From Antedon mediterranea (Eukaryota; Echinodermata; Crinoidea; Comatulida; Antedonidae), in contig NC_092671.1 of the NCBI RefSeq assembly GCF_964355755.1, positions 34,739,304 through 34,803,303 of the forward strand: DNA of 64,000 bases. The letters run 5' to 3'. The notes beneath the pieces were generated by a model, which did not search any database, was not told the origin of the DNA, and saw only the letters and a program-made list of their open reading frames with translations. The stretch's first letter is position 1. Each line of letters starts with the position of its first letter. Positions 32,222 through 44,404 of the stretch are shown piece by piece. The position numbers and the translations under genes are program-made.

Positions 32222-33631
32222 TCATATATGGCTCTCTCCTGTGTGTATTCTCAAATGACTTTTTAAATACGCACTTTGTTTAAAATTTTTTCCACAATGT
32301 TCACATTCATATGATGTCTGACACAAATGAATTCTCAGATGTCTTTTAAAATTCCCATAATCGTTAAATTTCTTCCCACAATGTTCACATTCATATGGTG
32401 TCTCTCCTGTGTGTATTCTCAAATGTCTTTTAAAATTCCCATTATGGTTAAATTTCTTTCCACAATGTTCACATTCATATGGTGTCTCTCCTGTGTGTAT
32501 TCTTAAATGTATTTTTAATACTCCACTTTCTTTGAATGTCTTTTCACAATGTTTACATTCATATGGTGCCTCTCCTGTGTGTATTCTCAAATGTTTTTTC
32601 AAATGCCCACCTTGTTTAAATTTCTTCCCACAATGTTCACATTCATAAGGTGTTTCTCCTGTATGTATTCTCAAATGCATTTTGAAATAACTACTTTCTT
32701 TAAATTTCTTTCCACAATGTTCACATTCATATGGTGTTTCTCCTGTGTGTATTCTCAAATGTCTTTTCAATTCCCCACTTTCTTTGAATTTCTTACCACA
32801 ATGTTCACATTCATATGGTCTCTCTCCTGTGTGTACTTTCAAATGTCTTTTCAAATGCCCACTTTGTTTAAATATCCTCTCACAATGTTCACATTCATAA
32901 GGTGTTTCTCCTGTGTGTATTCTCAAATGCGTTTTCAAATTCCCATTTTCTTTAAATTTCTTACCACAATGTTCACATTTATATGGTGTCTCTCCTGTGT
33001 GTATTCTCAAATGACTTTTCAAATGCTCACTTTGTTGAAATTTCTTTCCACAATGTTCACATTCATATGGTGTCTCTCCTGTGTGTATTCTTAAATGCCT
33101 TTTCAATAACTCACTTCGTTGAAATGTCTTCCTACAATGTTCACATTTATATGGTGTCTCTCCTGTGTGTATTCTCAAATGAGTTTTTAAATTCCAACTT
33201 TTTTTAAATGTTTTCCCACAATGTTCACATTCATATGGTGTCTCTCCTGTGTGTATTCTCAAATGAGTTTTTAAATTCCCACTGTATTTGAATGTCTTCC
33301 CGCAATGTTCACATTGATATGACGGAGTCTTTTCTGTGTGTATTCTCAAATGTTTTTTCAAACGAGGATGTTCTTTAAATGTCTTTCCACAATGTTTACA
33401 TTCATATGGTGTCTCTTCTTTGTGTATTATCAAATTCTTCCCACAATGTTCAGTTTCATTTATGTCTTTTTTGCCTACTCTCACTAATTGTGTTTCAAAA
33501 TCGACTTCAGATAATATTGGCTCTTGGTATTCACATTTCAACTCTTCGGTCCATGTATGATGTATTCCTAAATGCACCTTCAAATCACTAAGCTCAAATT
33601 TATCTCCACAATGTTCACATTTATATTTCAT
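32222..33631 (-). CDS. C2H2 zinc-finger protein, duplicate
   Basis: 469 codons in one exon. The N-terminal finger and spacer are nearly identical to the gene at 24368-25750 ([16 protein letters not shown]), followed by a run of fourteen TGETP-linked fingers ending [16 protein letters not shown]. It retains the final fingers that the other copy lost by frameshift and has a partly different finger order ([27 protein letters not shown] are unique to it), as expected from unequal exchange within the array. Finger helices differ at DNA-contacting positions, so the two genes may bind different sites. No effector domain is visible. The target is unknown. Confidence 0.88.
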   Translation of the reverse strand: MKYKCEHCGDKFELSDLKVHLGIHHTWTEELKCEYQEPILSEVDFETQLVRVGKKDINETEHCGKNLIIHKEETPYECKHCGKTFKEHPRLKKHLRIHTEKTPSYQCEHCGKTFKYSGNLKTHLRIHTGETPYECEHCGKTFKKSWNLKTHLRIHTGETPYKCEHCRKTFQRSELLKRHLRIHTGETPYECEHCGKKFQQSEHLKSHLRIHTGETPYKCEHCGKKFKENGNLKTHLRIHTGETPYECEHCERIFKQSGHLKRHLKVHTGERPYECEHCGKKFKESGELKRHLRIHTGETPYECEHCGKKFKESSYFKMHLRIHTGETPYECEHCGKKFKQGGHLKKHLRIHTGEAPYECKHCEKTFKESGVLKIHLRIHTGETPYECEHCGKKFNHNGNFKRHLRIHTGETPYECEHCGKKFNDYGNFKRHLRIHLCQTSYECEHCGKNFKQSAYLKSHLRIHTGESHI

Positions 33632-33992
33632 GTTGGTTTTCGTTCAACCCTGCAAATACAAATACAATATTTTGAAAATTTAAACTCTGTATTTACCATT
33701 TATTAGGAATGTGTGCGCTGTTGTATTTAGGTGAGGTAAAACTAAGTAGGTCCCTATTTAGTTATTATATTTCATGTGCTCAAAAATAAAAACACTTGGC
33801 TGCCAAATATTAAATAAATGGTGTGTTAGTTATTCGGGATTTTACTACCACTGTACTAACATTTCGGCCGCCAGAATTATCTACCAAGATGGTTTCCTTG
33901 TCCGAAATGAACATGACATATTCTGTTCTTTGTTCCATAACCAGCGGCCGAAATGCACTGTGACCGGTTACCTAGCATAGGCCTAACTAAAA
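33632..33992. other. Upstream region of the second zinc-finger gene
   Basis: Collinear with 25751-26440. No ORF. It ends at the TAACTAAAA target of the adjacent TIR element. Confidence 0.5.
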
Positions 33993-36167
33993 CGCCATGG
34001 TTAGGATTCCGGCACCGGAATTCAACTGCCCACCATTAGGGAATCCGACACGCTATTGCGCATGCCCAGAGCGAAATAATTATACCTTGCACTAGTGCCA
34101 CAGACCGCGCACCACACCACACCACGAGAATCGGAGAGTTATAGGGATTTACTGTAGCCTAGTTAGTCGTTGCGCAAGCGTGAGAGTGATGGATGAAACT
34201 TGGCATAGGCCATACATGAATTAATAATTAAAATACGCTACGCCACGCGTTAAAATAATTATTATGATAAATTGATAAGAATCACTATCTATCTAAGAAT
34301 TGTAATGCTGTAATTTTATTAAACAGAGGAAATACAAAGTTCGGAACGGGAGAAAAACACAGGCCTGCCCAGTGTCATAACAGAAATGTACGAAAGTGAG
34401 TAGCGTTGCGACCCCGACTTCCCGAACAGTTTTGTTTTTTCACATCCGCGCGGCAGCTGCCGTCACGTCAACAAATCAACTTGTACATGTTATTACAGTA
34501 TAATGCGTTATATGAAATCTTTTATTTTGTACTTGAAAAATCATAAAACTAGTCATGTAATTATAATTCATAATTACTAGAGGGTGAGCTCGCTTCGCTC
34601 GCTCCCCCTCTAGGAAGTGTAGACGATGGTTCTCGGAATGATAATGTTCTCCTTATACATTTTCTGTCGGTTACCATTATTGAAAATGCTTGACATTCGT
34701 AAAACTGAACTACTTTGTTTCACAGTGTTTTAGATGATTAATAACATTTTAAAGTATAGTTTTTATTGTTTGGTAGGGCCCTTTGGGGAGGCAGAGGTCA
34801 TTTGAGGGAGGTGCTTATTCGAGGGATATATGTTAAATTTTTTAGTTCTAATAATATGGTAACATTTATAATCAAATGAAATCCTCTTATAGATATGAAA
34901 AGTGGTAAAAAAGAATAACAAATGCTTGGTAAATTGCAGATAACAGTGCGGTGAATTCTACTACAAATAGTATAATTGTGTTATTATAAATATGTGGATG
35001 GACGTTTATTAGATAGTTGGGTTGTGGGGGGGGGGGGGGGTTATTATTCAAAGTGATGTTTTATTGGAGAGGCGTTTATACAAATGAATACCATCCTAAT
35101 AATTATTAATACATTATTCAATTTAATCATCTTTTGAAACTAACTGCCGTGACAGAGTGGGCCCAAGAAAGAAGACATTACGGCTTGCAACATGGGCAGA
35201 CATCTCGGTCCTAACGGGACACAGGAAGATAGCCTACAGTTATTCCTGCAAGCTTACTCAATAAAACTCAGCTATCGGGATTTCACTCGAAAAATGTCTT
35301 ATCAAATCTCCCTATGTAATTTTATAATACTATTCCCCACAATATATTCTGATTCTTTATGACGTATATTTAATTTGATCTTTATTAATTTGCAGTATAA
35401 ATAATTCCTATTATTTAACTACTGTACCTTCACACACGTGTGGTATGTTTTAAAATAAAAAAAAAACTGAAATGGCTATGATTAATGGCCAATTTTTTTT
35501 TCGTCTTCCAAAGGGACACTGTATTGATTGATGGAAAGTGCCTGTTTCCAGTCACCTTTAGGGTCAAATCTATTATTTTAACTGCTCCCTTGTGTATAAA
35601 AGAGAGAAAATATTTGAAACTAAGGTGAACTTATCTTAAACCCGGAAATTACTTTGACCGGGAAGAATTTAAATTGAGAGGAAAATCCAATGTTGAAATC
35701 ATAAATGTTGTTAAAAAACTCTTTATAATATCTTCCTAAGATATAAATATGGAACAATAGCGTCGGCGTGCACACTAATGTTATCAAATCTACGTTTCGC
35801 GGTACATCTCGGATAGATAAGGTAGGTATCCAAGGCGGAGATTTGTACCGAAGTTTTTGCATTGTGCTCGCCTATGTCAGAATTAACCATAATTTATATA
35901 TAGATATGAAGTTTATATATGAATGAAACAACCACTTTTTTAATTAGGAAATAAATAGGCCTACTGGTCACATCTAGCTGGTAGGCCTAGTCATCTAGGC
36001 TAGGCCTAGTTTGCCGTGGCGCAGCTATTAAAATGATCCATCGCTGTTTAGTCTGTAGAGTAAAATAGAGTCGCCGATTACCTCACTCTGGGCAACATGC
36101 GCAATAGCGTGTTGGATTCCCTAACGGTGGGCAGTTGAGTTCCGGTGCCGGAATCCTAACCACGGCG
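33993..36167. mobile_element. 2.2-kb TIR element with 9-bp TSD, Mutator-like
   Basis: Ends CGCCATGGTTAGGATTCCGG and the reverse complement CGCCGTGGTTAGGATTCCGG continue inward as TIRs of roughly 90 bp. The flanks are a perfect 9-bp duplication TAACTAAAA (33984-33992 and 36168-36176). The unit 1 empty site near 26433 has one copy, proving insertion after the tandem duplication. No transposase is recognised, and an 80-codon frame (35620-35862) has no known features. A GC-rich hairpin (34578-34612) and a G12-15 run near 35030 lie inside. Confidence 0.85.
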
Positions 36168-36176
36168 TAACTAAAA

Positions 36177-36615
36177 CCAGCCTAAGGCTAGACGCTAGGC
36201 CTAGTACGAGGCTAGTATTTTAGTACTAGGGCCTAGTTAGGCCTAACTAAGGCTAAGCCTAGCCTTGTGAACTAGGGCCTACTAGTACTAGCCTACTAGC
36301 TAGGCCTAGGCTAGAGGCCACATGGCGTTGACAACGATAATCAAAGATTCCATACAAATGACGATATTAAACTGGCGGCCGCTTCGACCATACTCCGGCC
36401 TAGGGTAGGCTATAGGGCGCCTAATAATAGTAGGCCTATAGCCTAGATTAGTAGTGGGTGGTGGCGCTAATCGTGGTAGCGTAAGTTAGTAGCCCTACTA
36501 CTAGCTAGGCCTACAGGCTGGCCTACTATACTAGCCTAGGCCTAGTCCTAGCCTACTACTAGAGTAACAAGGCCTAGGCCTAGGCCTAGCTAACTAGGCT
36601 AGCTAGCTAGGCCTA
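36177..36615. repeat. TAGGCC-rich low-complexity DNA
   Basis: Dense GCCTAGGCCTAG and TAGTAC words, the same composition as 26430-26530 and 11690-11945. Non-coding. Confidence 0.65.
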
Positions 36616-37780
36616 GCCTAGTTCCCGGGGACACCTCTGCATTATATTTTTACTCCAAATTTGTCGTGAATACCACACCTTACAATTAGGCCTAATAAGT
36701 ATCACATAAAAAAAAACAAATAAATCCCTTTAATTATTATGATTTTACAGACGTGTTTTTCGCCCACTGCGAATTTTAGGGCAAAGCTAAGCTGTAACAA
36801 CCATGTTTCCATGCAGTGGGGCGCCCGCGTACGTCGGAATGTATAAAACTTTTTGTAACAGTCACACGTCTAAACCTAAGCCTTCACCACCGGTAGGGGT
36901 TTTTCATACTATTTAGATATTTCATTGTTCGTTATAGCCTGTGGAAATTTGTAATTCAACTTTTTCATTCTTTTCAGAAACCATTGGTATTGAAAAATCA
37001 AGAATGGAATACAGAAAACCGATCTTCTCGATAACTTGATAGTATCATAATTAGCTTTTTGTGATATCCCGGAAAATCTTTTGGAAATGTATTTATTAAT
37101 GTTAGTAATTAATGTTATCCCTTTGTATGATTTTTGTTATATAATGATTAAGATACACAATATACATAGACAATAATAACAATAGGCCTACAATTATTGG
37201 TTGAATTTGACCATTTATTTTGTCATTTTATATAAGAAACAAGACATTATTTTTTAAAATTTTATTTACGGAATGGATTAACTTTATTAAAATTACAAAA
37301 TAATCTATTCAAAGTCTGATTTAATTAATCTCCATTTTTCATGTTTTTTGGGGGACAATATATCTTTAAAATATTTATAATATTGAGCCTACTTGCTTGA
37401 TGTTAATGGGTCGGTACAAGCTAAATATATTATATGACCCTACCTTTCTTTCTATGCAAAAAAACTATATACTGTATAGACCAAGACGTTTTTCCAGGTA
37501 GGCCTACGAACAACTTTGGTTGTATAATATTATTAACAGTAATGGCAATATAATATTTGAGTTTGGGTGTTAGATGATGTCCTAATAAGTGTGATAAAGT
37601 AAACTTGCAGTTAAGAATCTTCCAATGACCATTAAACAGCAATGATCATCCTAATAATTAAACTTACCCACTATAATATCTCGTTTAATTTAATCTTGAA
37701 GCCGTCTTGCTTCAAGAAATTGAAGGCATCTTGCAGAGATGACAAACAGTCGTGACGACGAGCGTTAAACACACAAATTA

Positions 37781-38278
37781 GGGAGTTTTCGCAACCTTAC
37801 GAATACGAACGAAAACGGATAAGTCACACATTTGTGAAACGTTTGAGCTGATCCCCATTTCATATTCGTAAAGCGTATTTCGTGTTGACGAATATCACCA
37901 GTCATATTCGTGACTACAAAACGAGTATAATTTTTGATCTATTTATTTGCACATTTTGCATTTGAATCAGGAATGATTCATGATTATAATATAATTATAC
38001 TTTTATTGAAAGTAATTTACTAAAGTAATTTACTAAAATGCCAGGTCAATTTTGATAAATAGCAGTTTTTAAAGTCCTCACTCGCTTTGATGTTACGCTA
38101 GGGCCTAGGCAGCCAAGCACCAAGCAACACGTACCTGCGCTTCGCTCAAATTTACCGCAGTCATATTTGGACGGGTCCCTCAATATTTCGTTGCCATGCG
38201 AAACAGATTTTTACTGGCTTACGAAAAACGAATACGTCGTGTGGGTGTGCGTGACGTATCCGTTTTCGTTATTCCTGC
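37781..38278. mobile_element. Non-autonomous TIR element, ~0.5 kb
   Basis: Inverted ends contain GAATACGAACGAAAACGGATA (37801-37821) and TATCCGTTTTCGTTATTCCTG (38258-38278). The stretch is missing from the matching place in unit 1 (about 27742), so it inserted after the duplication. The precise ends and target duplication are unclear. Confidence 0.6.
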
Positions 38279-38929
38279 ATAGCGTTTTCAGGGAATTTCA
38301 GGACATCATGTTAATATAATTACAATTTGCAAAATTGTTTTGATTGCCTAAAATTCATCGAAGAAAACACCACAGTGTATAAGCATTGGCACACTGCCCA
38401 CGTCTGCACCACCGTTTTCCGCGCGGTGCAGTCCCAGTTCTAATGATAAGTTTTTTCGACGGACTTTATTAAACGGTGACAAAAATGTTTTTATTTTCTT
38501 TCTCATAACAACATTATCCAATACGACCCTCCGTTCAGGAAGTAGGCCTACGATCATTCTTTAATTAACATGGTGTCCCCTGAATGAAAACGCTATATGT
38601 TACTTTTTTTTACGATCTGCTCATGGTCACGATTGCAAGATGACTTCCCTAGCACAAAAACCGTCTATACAATTTAAAAAAAAGAAAATCATCTACCAGT
38701 ATTCTGGATAAGTCATAATGGACGGTTTAATTTAATTTAAAACAGATTTTCGTCTCCTACTATAAAGTGGAGCCTTATTTTAATATAGGGAAACTCATAC
38801 TAGAAATAAAGTGTTTCTATCTTTTAAAACGTTTTCAATTCATCTTAATTCATATTATAAATGTGTATTGAGTGACGTGTGTTTATGAAAATTGTCATAA
38901 GAAAAATATTAACAACAAAGTATTCTGTC

Positions 38930-39165
38930 GGCAAAATGTCTTGTCGGTCGATTGTCTGCCGATTATTAGTTTTGTCGGCCAATTGTTTGTCGGTAAAATG
39001 TCCTGTCGGTCGATTGTCTGTCGGCTTGTTTTCTGTCGGCGGTTGTTGGCAAAATGTCCTGTCGGCAAAATGGCTTATCGGCCAAATGTTATGTCGGCGA
39101 AATGTCCGGTCGGCGGTCAAAAGGACCGGGTCGCCGAATAGTCGGCCAGTCACCGTCATCTTAAT
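38930..39165. repeat. Degenerate TGTCGGC repeat
   Basis: Words such as TGTCGGCAAAATGTCCTGTC and TGTCGGTCGAT recur irregularly. The right part (GTCGCCGAATAGTCGGCCAG) is palindrome-rich. It is probably the end of an old TIR element. The same array is at 28380-28670. Confidence 0.6.
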
Positions 39166-39285
39166 ATGAATAAGTATCTTATTATAATTTGAGTGAGGGA
39201 AAAACCTTATTGTTATTATAAAACTCGTTATTTGAACGGATGACGCCCTAAGAACATCACTGTATACAAGCAGTTCCATGTAAAG

Positions 39286-39824
39286 ATTTTATAATAATAT
39301 TGTAATGCTATACATAATTTAAAAAACAACAGTGTTTCATTAGTCATTTTCAAATGTTGGTCTGTTCTTGTATTTTTCTCCTTTAATCAAGAAAATGTGA
39401 AATTGTAAACGGTGCACACACACAAAATTGTATTTACTTAAAGTGTCACAAAATCGTGTCCCGGTCTGTACCAGATATATTGAGGGAATGATTGTTGGAG
39501 GAAAAAGTTGTGTTTTATCATACTTCCTTTCTATTTAAAAGTTATAAAATGTTTTTTAAACGAATTTACAGCACACAATACACAACATACCTTGAATTTT
39601 CGACACGTTACACATGTCTTCAGAGAAGAATCCTATATTTATATTTTTACCAGCACGTATGAACTTTCATTGTAAACAATTGATTATAGGCCTATTTTAT
39701 TCCAATTATTGAAATTCGGTTTGTGTTATTCTAGTCGAGGAGGAGAGTTCAATGAGGGGGTACTCTTCATTGTGTCAAGTACGTCCCCACTCTGGAGGTT
39801 CATCAAATTTATTACCTGTCCTCA
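39286..39824. other. Intergenic, nothing recognised
   Basis: AT-rich sequence beyond the right breakpoint of the duplication and downstream of gene 4 on its strand. It may hold that gene's 3' UTR. Confidence 0.4.
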
Positions 39825-40583
39825 TCAAACTAAAGATTCATTGGTTGGCTCCTCCATCGCAGCCATGACGTCATCGTAAGTCGGCGGAATACTGTCTGTG
39901 TCATCGTCATCGCGGATTTTACTAGATGTTACTTCCCCGTAAGAGGGCGGCAGATCGGTAATGCCAGAGGTAACACATCTGAAAGTAAAAATGAAACTTA
40001 GTCTAACTTCGTATAAACTTATATTTGTTTAGTATGTAAACCCATTATGCTAATTATAGCTTTTTAATATTGTGTGTTCGGTTAATTATTAATGACTATT
40101 ATCAAGTAGTGTACATCTACACTACTAACACTCTTGACCATTTTGATCAACATACCTTCTTGAATTTAAGCGATCATAAAAACATTCACGACACGGACTC
40201 AATCTTTCACTGGACGAATAACTAGACCTACTAGGACGAGTTGCTACAAAATATGAAAAAGACATTCGTCCAATAGGTTCTTGTGGCCGATTGGGGGGCG
40301 GCGGCGCGACAGATACATGGCTGGTTTGTTGATCTCTGAGACTTGGTTCCTGACTGGCTCGCTTTTGACAGTAGGCGACCAGAATGAACATCACAAAAGC
40401 AATTATGTATGAAGGATAGACGAATAAAAAAGAACCAATACCGATAAGTGGTAGTATGGTAATCGTAATCAAAACGATGATATAGACAGAGTAAAACCAA
40501 TGGTAATTCCAAGATTCGGTTGTGGCACCTGCAGCACTGTCTTCTTCACCTCTCATCATTCTGGTCGCAATACCAGTATCCAT
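39825..40583 (-). CDS. Two-pass membrane protein with PPxY motifs, gene 4
   Basis: Exon 1 is 40583-40156 (donor GTATGT) and exon 2 is 39978-39825 (acceptor CTTTCAG), giving 193 residues. The ATG at 40583 aligns with the start of gene 2. Helices lie at about 30-52 and 54-71. A proline stretch (APPPPNRPQEP, near 93-103) follows, then PPSYGEV at 153-159 and PPTYDDVM at 174-181 from exon 2. The exon boundary phase is the same as in genes 2 and 3. It lies just outside the tandem duplication and is more diverged, so it represents an older paralogue. Proline-rich and PPxY segments suggest SH3/WW-type partners (inference). Confidence 0.82.
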
Positions 40584-41141
40584 GACCAAAAGTAACCCTG
40601 AGCATCAGGATTTACAATCCATTAGTTGTTTGTATACAGGCCTAGGATGCTGTATGTAAACCTAAGGGCTGTATTAAAAGGAATGATACAATTCATCTGA
40701 CTGATCAAAATGACTAATCAATTTCCTTTTCACATAATCACTAAGTCCCTGATGCTATACCCGCAATTTAATCTTACAACAGGTCTTAAACCGGGTGTGT
40801 TGCGACCGGGGTTTGATATTTTAGACCTGTTCTATGATGAGTAATTAGAAAATAAATTAAGCGCTCAGAAACTAGGCGAAATGCAGATACATTTTATAAG
40901 CATTTGTGACGTCACCAATATATCGATTTGTATCAAAATCAATAAGAATTTTCTGTTGGTATAATATTAAAGGGCAATAACTTGTCCCTATATTCAATAA
41001 ATAGCTTTAATTGATTGACTTTAGTTGATTACGGGTTTGCTAATTGTATAAATTAATGGGTGTCATATTGGCTTATGATCAAAATATTATCTATTAATCA
41101 GATTGTTTTGTCAAAATCACCACATACCTCATAAGGAAGTG
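40584..41141. other. Upstream region of gene 4
   Basis: The first 150 bases resemble the upstream DNA of genes 2 and 3 (ATGACTAATCAATTTCCT, then CACTAAGT.CCT), suggesting a shared 5' flank. No other feature seen. Confidence 0.45.
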
Positions 41142-41343
41142 GAGCTGTAGCTTGGTGGTACGTGCTTGCCTTCCAATACCAATGGTCAGGGTTTAATCAG
41201 TGACCTAGTGCCAGTGTTGTAACTCACGACTCCACACTCTAAGCCTCAAATGAGACTACCAATCTGTAGTTTATACATCCTGTAATTTGGCGATTTACTC
41301 GCTGATATGTTATGATGCGTATGAAGAAGAAAATAATTAAAGA
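41142..41343 (+). mobile_element. tRNA-derived SINE, second type
   Basis: Box A-like GTAGCTTGGTGGTACGTGC and box B-like GGTTTAATCAG about 40 bases apart head a 200-base body that ends in an A-rich GAAGAAGAAAATAATTAAAG. It differs from the SINE at 9674. Both boxes are degenerate. Confidence 0.5.
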
Positions 41344-41565
41344 TAAGTGGTCTATGTATTACACCAGTCATACTGGAGGTCCCTGATGATCAGTTTCTTT
41401 GGGCTATGTACTACTCCAGTCATATACTGGAGGTCCCTGATGATCAGTTTATTTGGGCTATGTACTACACCAGTCATACTGGAGGTCCCTGATGATCAGT
41501 TTATTTGGGCTATGTACTACACCAGTCATACTGGAGGTCCCTGATGATCAGTTTATTTCGGCTGG
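41344..41565. repeat. 52-bp minisatellite, four units
   Basis: Four units containing CCAGTCATACTGGAGGTCCC and TGATGATCAGTTT. The second carries a two-base TA insertion. It directly follows the SINE. A 65-codon frame across it is an artefact. Confidence 0.85.
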
Positions 41566-42545
41566 AAATAAATAAATATAATACATACACCTTTACTTTC
41601 AATAGGGAAAACACACAATTATACAATTTTGGAAAATTTAGAAGTGGATCTTCGAGTATCTAATGAAAGATTGCACGCAACACGAAACATAGAATTAGTA
41701 GGCCTAGAATATTTTTAAAGACGTAAAATTCTAGGTTTAGTATGCCTATTATACCAGTTCATGTTGGAAAGGACGTAGGTACCAAACAAATAAAAGTATA
41801 TATGCATGTATACATTATCACCATTTATGATCGTTTACGGGACATTGCAAAATTAATAATTACACTGTAAACAGAAAAGGTGACAAGTCGACCGGAGAGA
41901 AAATGTCTTAATTGTCGAGAAATTGACTCTCATAGACACAAAGATGCAACACACAAACAGGATTAATGTTACTACTACAACATTATGAAATTGTACTATG
42001 TATAGTACATTTTGGTCTATTAATAACTTATTATTATTAGTATCATCACATTCTATTGAACTTGAAATGACAAACGTGTTTACAAGGACAAATCGTACAA
42101 GTGCGTAATAATCCCAACAGTGACTCGGTGACCCAGTGCCCGTTATTACTGATACGAACTTTGATCAAACTTTCTTTTGATGGCTCAATGTGGATCGAAG
42201 CGATTGCAGAGAGATAACAATTAGGCCTAGTATCACTTCGAATTTTCATCACGCAGTACACGGGAAGGGGTTTCATCATCTGCTTGTATGTAGTCATAGA
42301 AGGTCGGAAAGAAGGTGTTCTTGGGTAGTGGATGTTTTTAACTAAGCCACTGGGTTTCGCCTAACGTGCTTGCGTGTTTTAGTCATCGCATGCAAAGACC
42401 CGCTTTAGATGACTTATTATAGGATGCAACAGTCTTTCCTAACAGTAATTTTGAAAATCTATTATAACTAGGCCTCTACTTCTGGGAGAAGGATTGTATA
42501 CAGAAAACCTGCAGCACACCATCGGGAATTACTAAATAGGTTGAA
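41566..42545. other. Upstream region of gene 5
   Basis: No supported gene. An 83-codon minus-strand frame at 42046-42297 has no recognisable domain and no support. Confidence 0.4.
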
Positions 42546-44404
42546 ATGTCAGACGTTGACGACGACGTTCCAGAAAACAATTCTGATAGGACATTATCAA
42601 AAACGGAACGTTTCTACTCCGTCGGAATCTTCGTAATTTTTGTTTTATGCATTGTGGGTATTTGGCAACCTTATGTGCTGGTTGCCGGCGTTTCGCTGGG
42701 ACTTATTTTAGTAGTTGTTCATTTAATCGTTCAAAAGTATTGTCGGAATACTGAAGACAAGAACATTGATTTGGAAGCAGCAGCAGCAGACGTGTGTGAA
42801 CGGAGCTCTAAGGAAGACGTATGTGACGACCTCTTGTGTACAACTGAAAAAGATGAAGGAACTAGGCTGGCGCAGTCTTCGCGAAGGAAGTCAACTCTAC
42901 CGTCTGTAACGGAAGTGGAGATTGCCAGTCATTTCTTTCACCAACTCGGTGCTATTACGGAAGAAGTTCCAGTGGAGGATTTAGAAGACGAGGGTCTGGG
43001 AAATGATGCATTTGAAGTGTAAGTCATTATTCAAGAAATAGTTTTCATTATAATGTTTTGTTATTCATTCAAGTCGAGTTTCTGCCTCGTATTAGTGCAG
43101 ACAAAGCTTGAGTCCGGTATCTGTGTACCATCGTGCAGTGGAGCCTCCTCCATACCAGGGACACATCTCAGGGTACACTCTTTTTAAAGGGACACTTTCA
43201 CATGAAACGAATAAGGCCAACATAATATTATGTTTTAACACTACGGCCAAACCCTATCCATGAGACACACGCCTTTATTTAGTATTAAGGTGAAGATGTC
43301 CCTTAATCTATTTTAAATGTGCAGGTGGTCATTGTTGATGAAGTTCCAATACTTTCCAATACATAAATAGGTGTAACTGAACTGATTCAAATGGACCATG
43401 TGTCCCTTGTTGAAGAGTTGTTATGTTGTTTATTTTCTTTGGTGTAACACAATAAGCTAACTAAGATAAGTTAATAGAAAGGGTGGAACCAACATAATCA
43501 TTATTTAATTACGACAAGCCTTACTTAGTTTAACATGAAAGCTAATACTGTACATGATCCGGGTGTGCATGTAACCGTTAACCATTTCCAAAACTTCGTT
43601 ATAATTGAATGCAAACTATTTTCTGTACGGTGATTCACCATTTACAAATAAAATAACAATTTCACTTAGTGCGGATAGCGCTTCATTATGACGCATGATA
43701 GCTGAATTATTAGGCCTAGGGACGAATGGTTAGCGTTCACAACAACATATTTATATAATGCCAATTCAAATTAAATATGATAAGTAGGTCTATCATCTTA
43801 GCGTTTATAGACATTCTGATTTTCTTCGTTTAATATTACAGACAACAAAGCACATAATCTGTAGCTTACCGAAATGACAAACGTGACAATATTAGTAAGC
43901 GCGTGCCGCGTGAGATAATGCACGTGTTTATGCAAATGTGTACACGGGTGATTTTTCTTCTATCGCCAAACAGTTGTGGAGCTTATTAAAGTGTACCGTG
44001 GTGAATGTGGTCGGTCAGAAACTTAAGCTCTGTCTACATTATCAAACTTTATGTGACAAAATATTATGGGACGTCACATCACCACTTATTTTGGCAAATT
44101 ACTACCATATTTGGGAAAAACTTTTTTTTTGTTTGTACTTAATAAAAGTCAACGTACCTAGGCCTACATGTGGACATTGTATTCACTAGACAAACTTCCT
44201 CTCGACAACAAACACAACCGTGGAACCATGGGGAAATCTGCCCGTAGTGTTAAAACTTATTATTGGCTTTCACGACGTTTCATGTAACAAGTACTTCCTT
44301 TTAAAAACTCTCATTTTGTTTTGAATTTTAGTGATATAGAAGACGTTACATGTGGGACATCACCTCCGACATACTCAGATTGCCGATTCTTTTACTATCA
44401 ATAG
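42546..44404 (+). CDS. Two-pass membrane protein with a PPxY motif, gene 5
   Basis: Exon 1 is 42546-43018 (donor GTAAGT) and exon 2 is 44332-44404 (acceptor TTTTAG), joined in the same phase as the other members to give 181 residues. An acidic N-terminus leads to helices at about 24-41 and 43-63 with almost no loop. The acidic tail contains SSRRKSTLP, a possible phosphosite, and PPTY at 169-172 from exon 2, close to the C-terminus. It is the most diverged of the five in sequence but shares size, helix placement, exon number, phase and exon-2 PPxY. A MITE fragment lies in the 1.3 kb intron. The function is inferred only from the motif. Confidence 0.75.
44027..44110. mobile_element. Truncated TTAA-type MITE in the gene 5 intron
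   Basis: Starts GCTCTGTCTACATTATCAAA next to TTAA and contains the ACTACCATATTTGGG words of the family also seen at 46839, 48287 and 56193. The right end is lost. Confidence 0.6.

Larger units (their letters stand above)
36620..39180. other. Duplicated non-coding block B'
   Basis: Copy of 26546-28690. No established gene. The possible terminal exon (about 36978-37039) remains open with two amino-acid changes relative to the other copy. Confidence 0.5.
28804..39285. repeat. Tandem segmental duplication, unit 2
   Basis: Second copy of 21018-28807 in direct orientation. It is longer because of a 2.2 kb TIR element at 33993-36167, a roughly 0.5 kb element at 37781-38278, a palindrome insert at 30058-30110 and some 200 bases of extra DNA around 29730-30000. 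Confidence 0.9.

Noticed and set aside
41344-41565. CRISPR-like array
   Set aside because: Four contiguous 52-bp units without spacers in a eukaryotic genome: a minisatellite.
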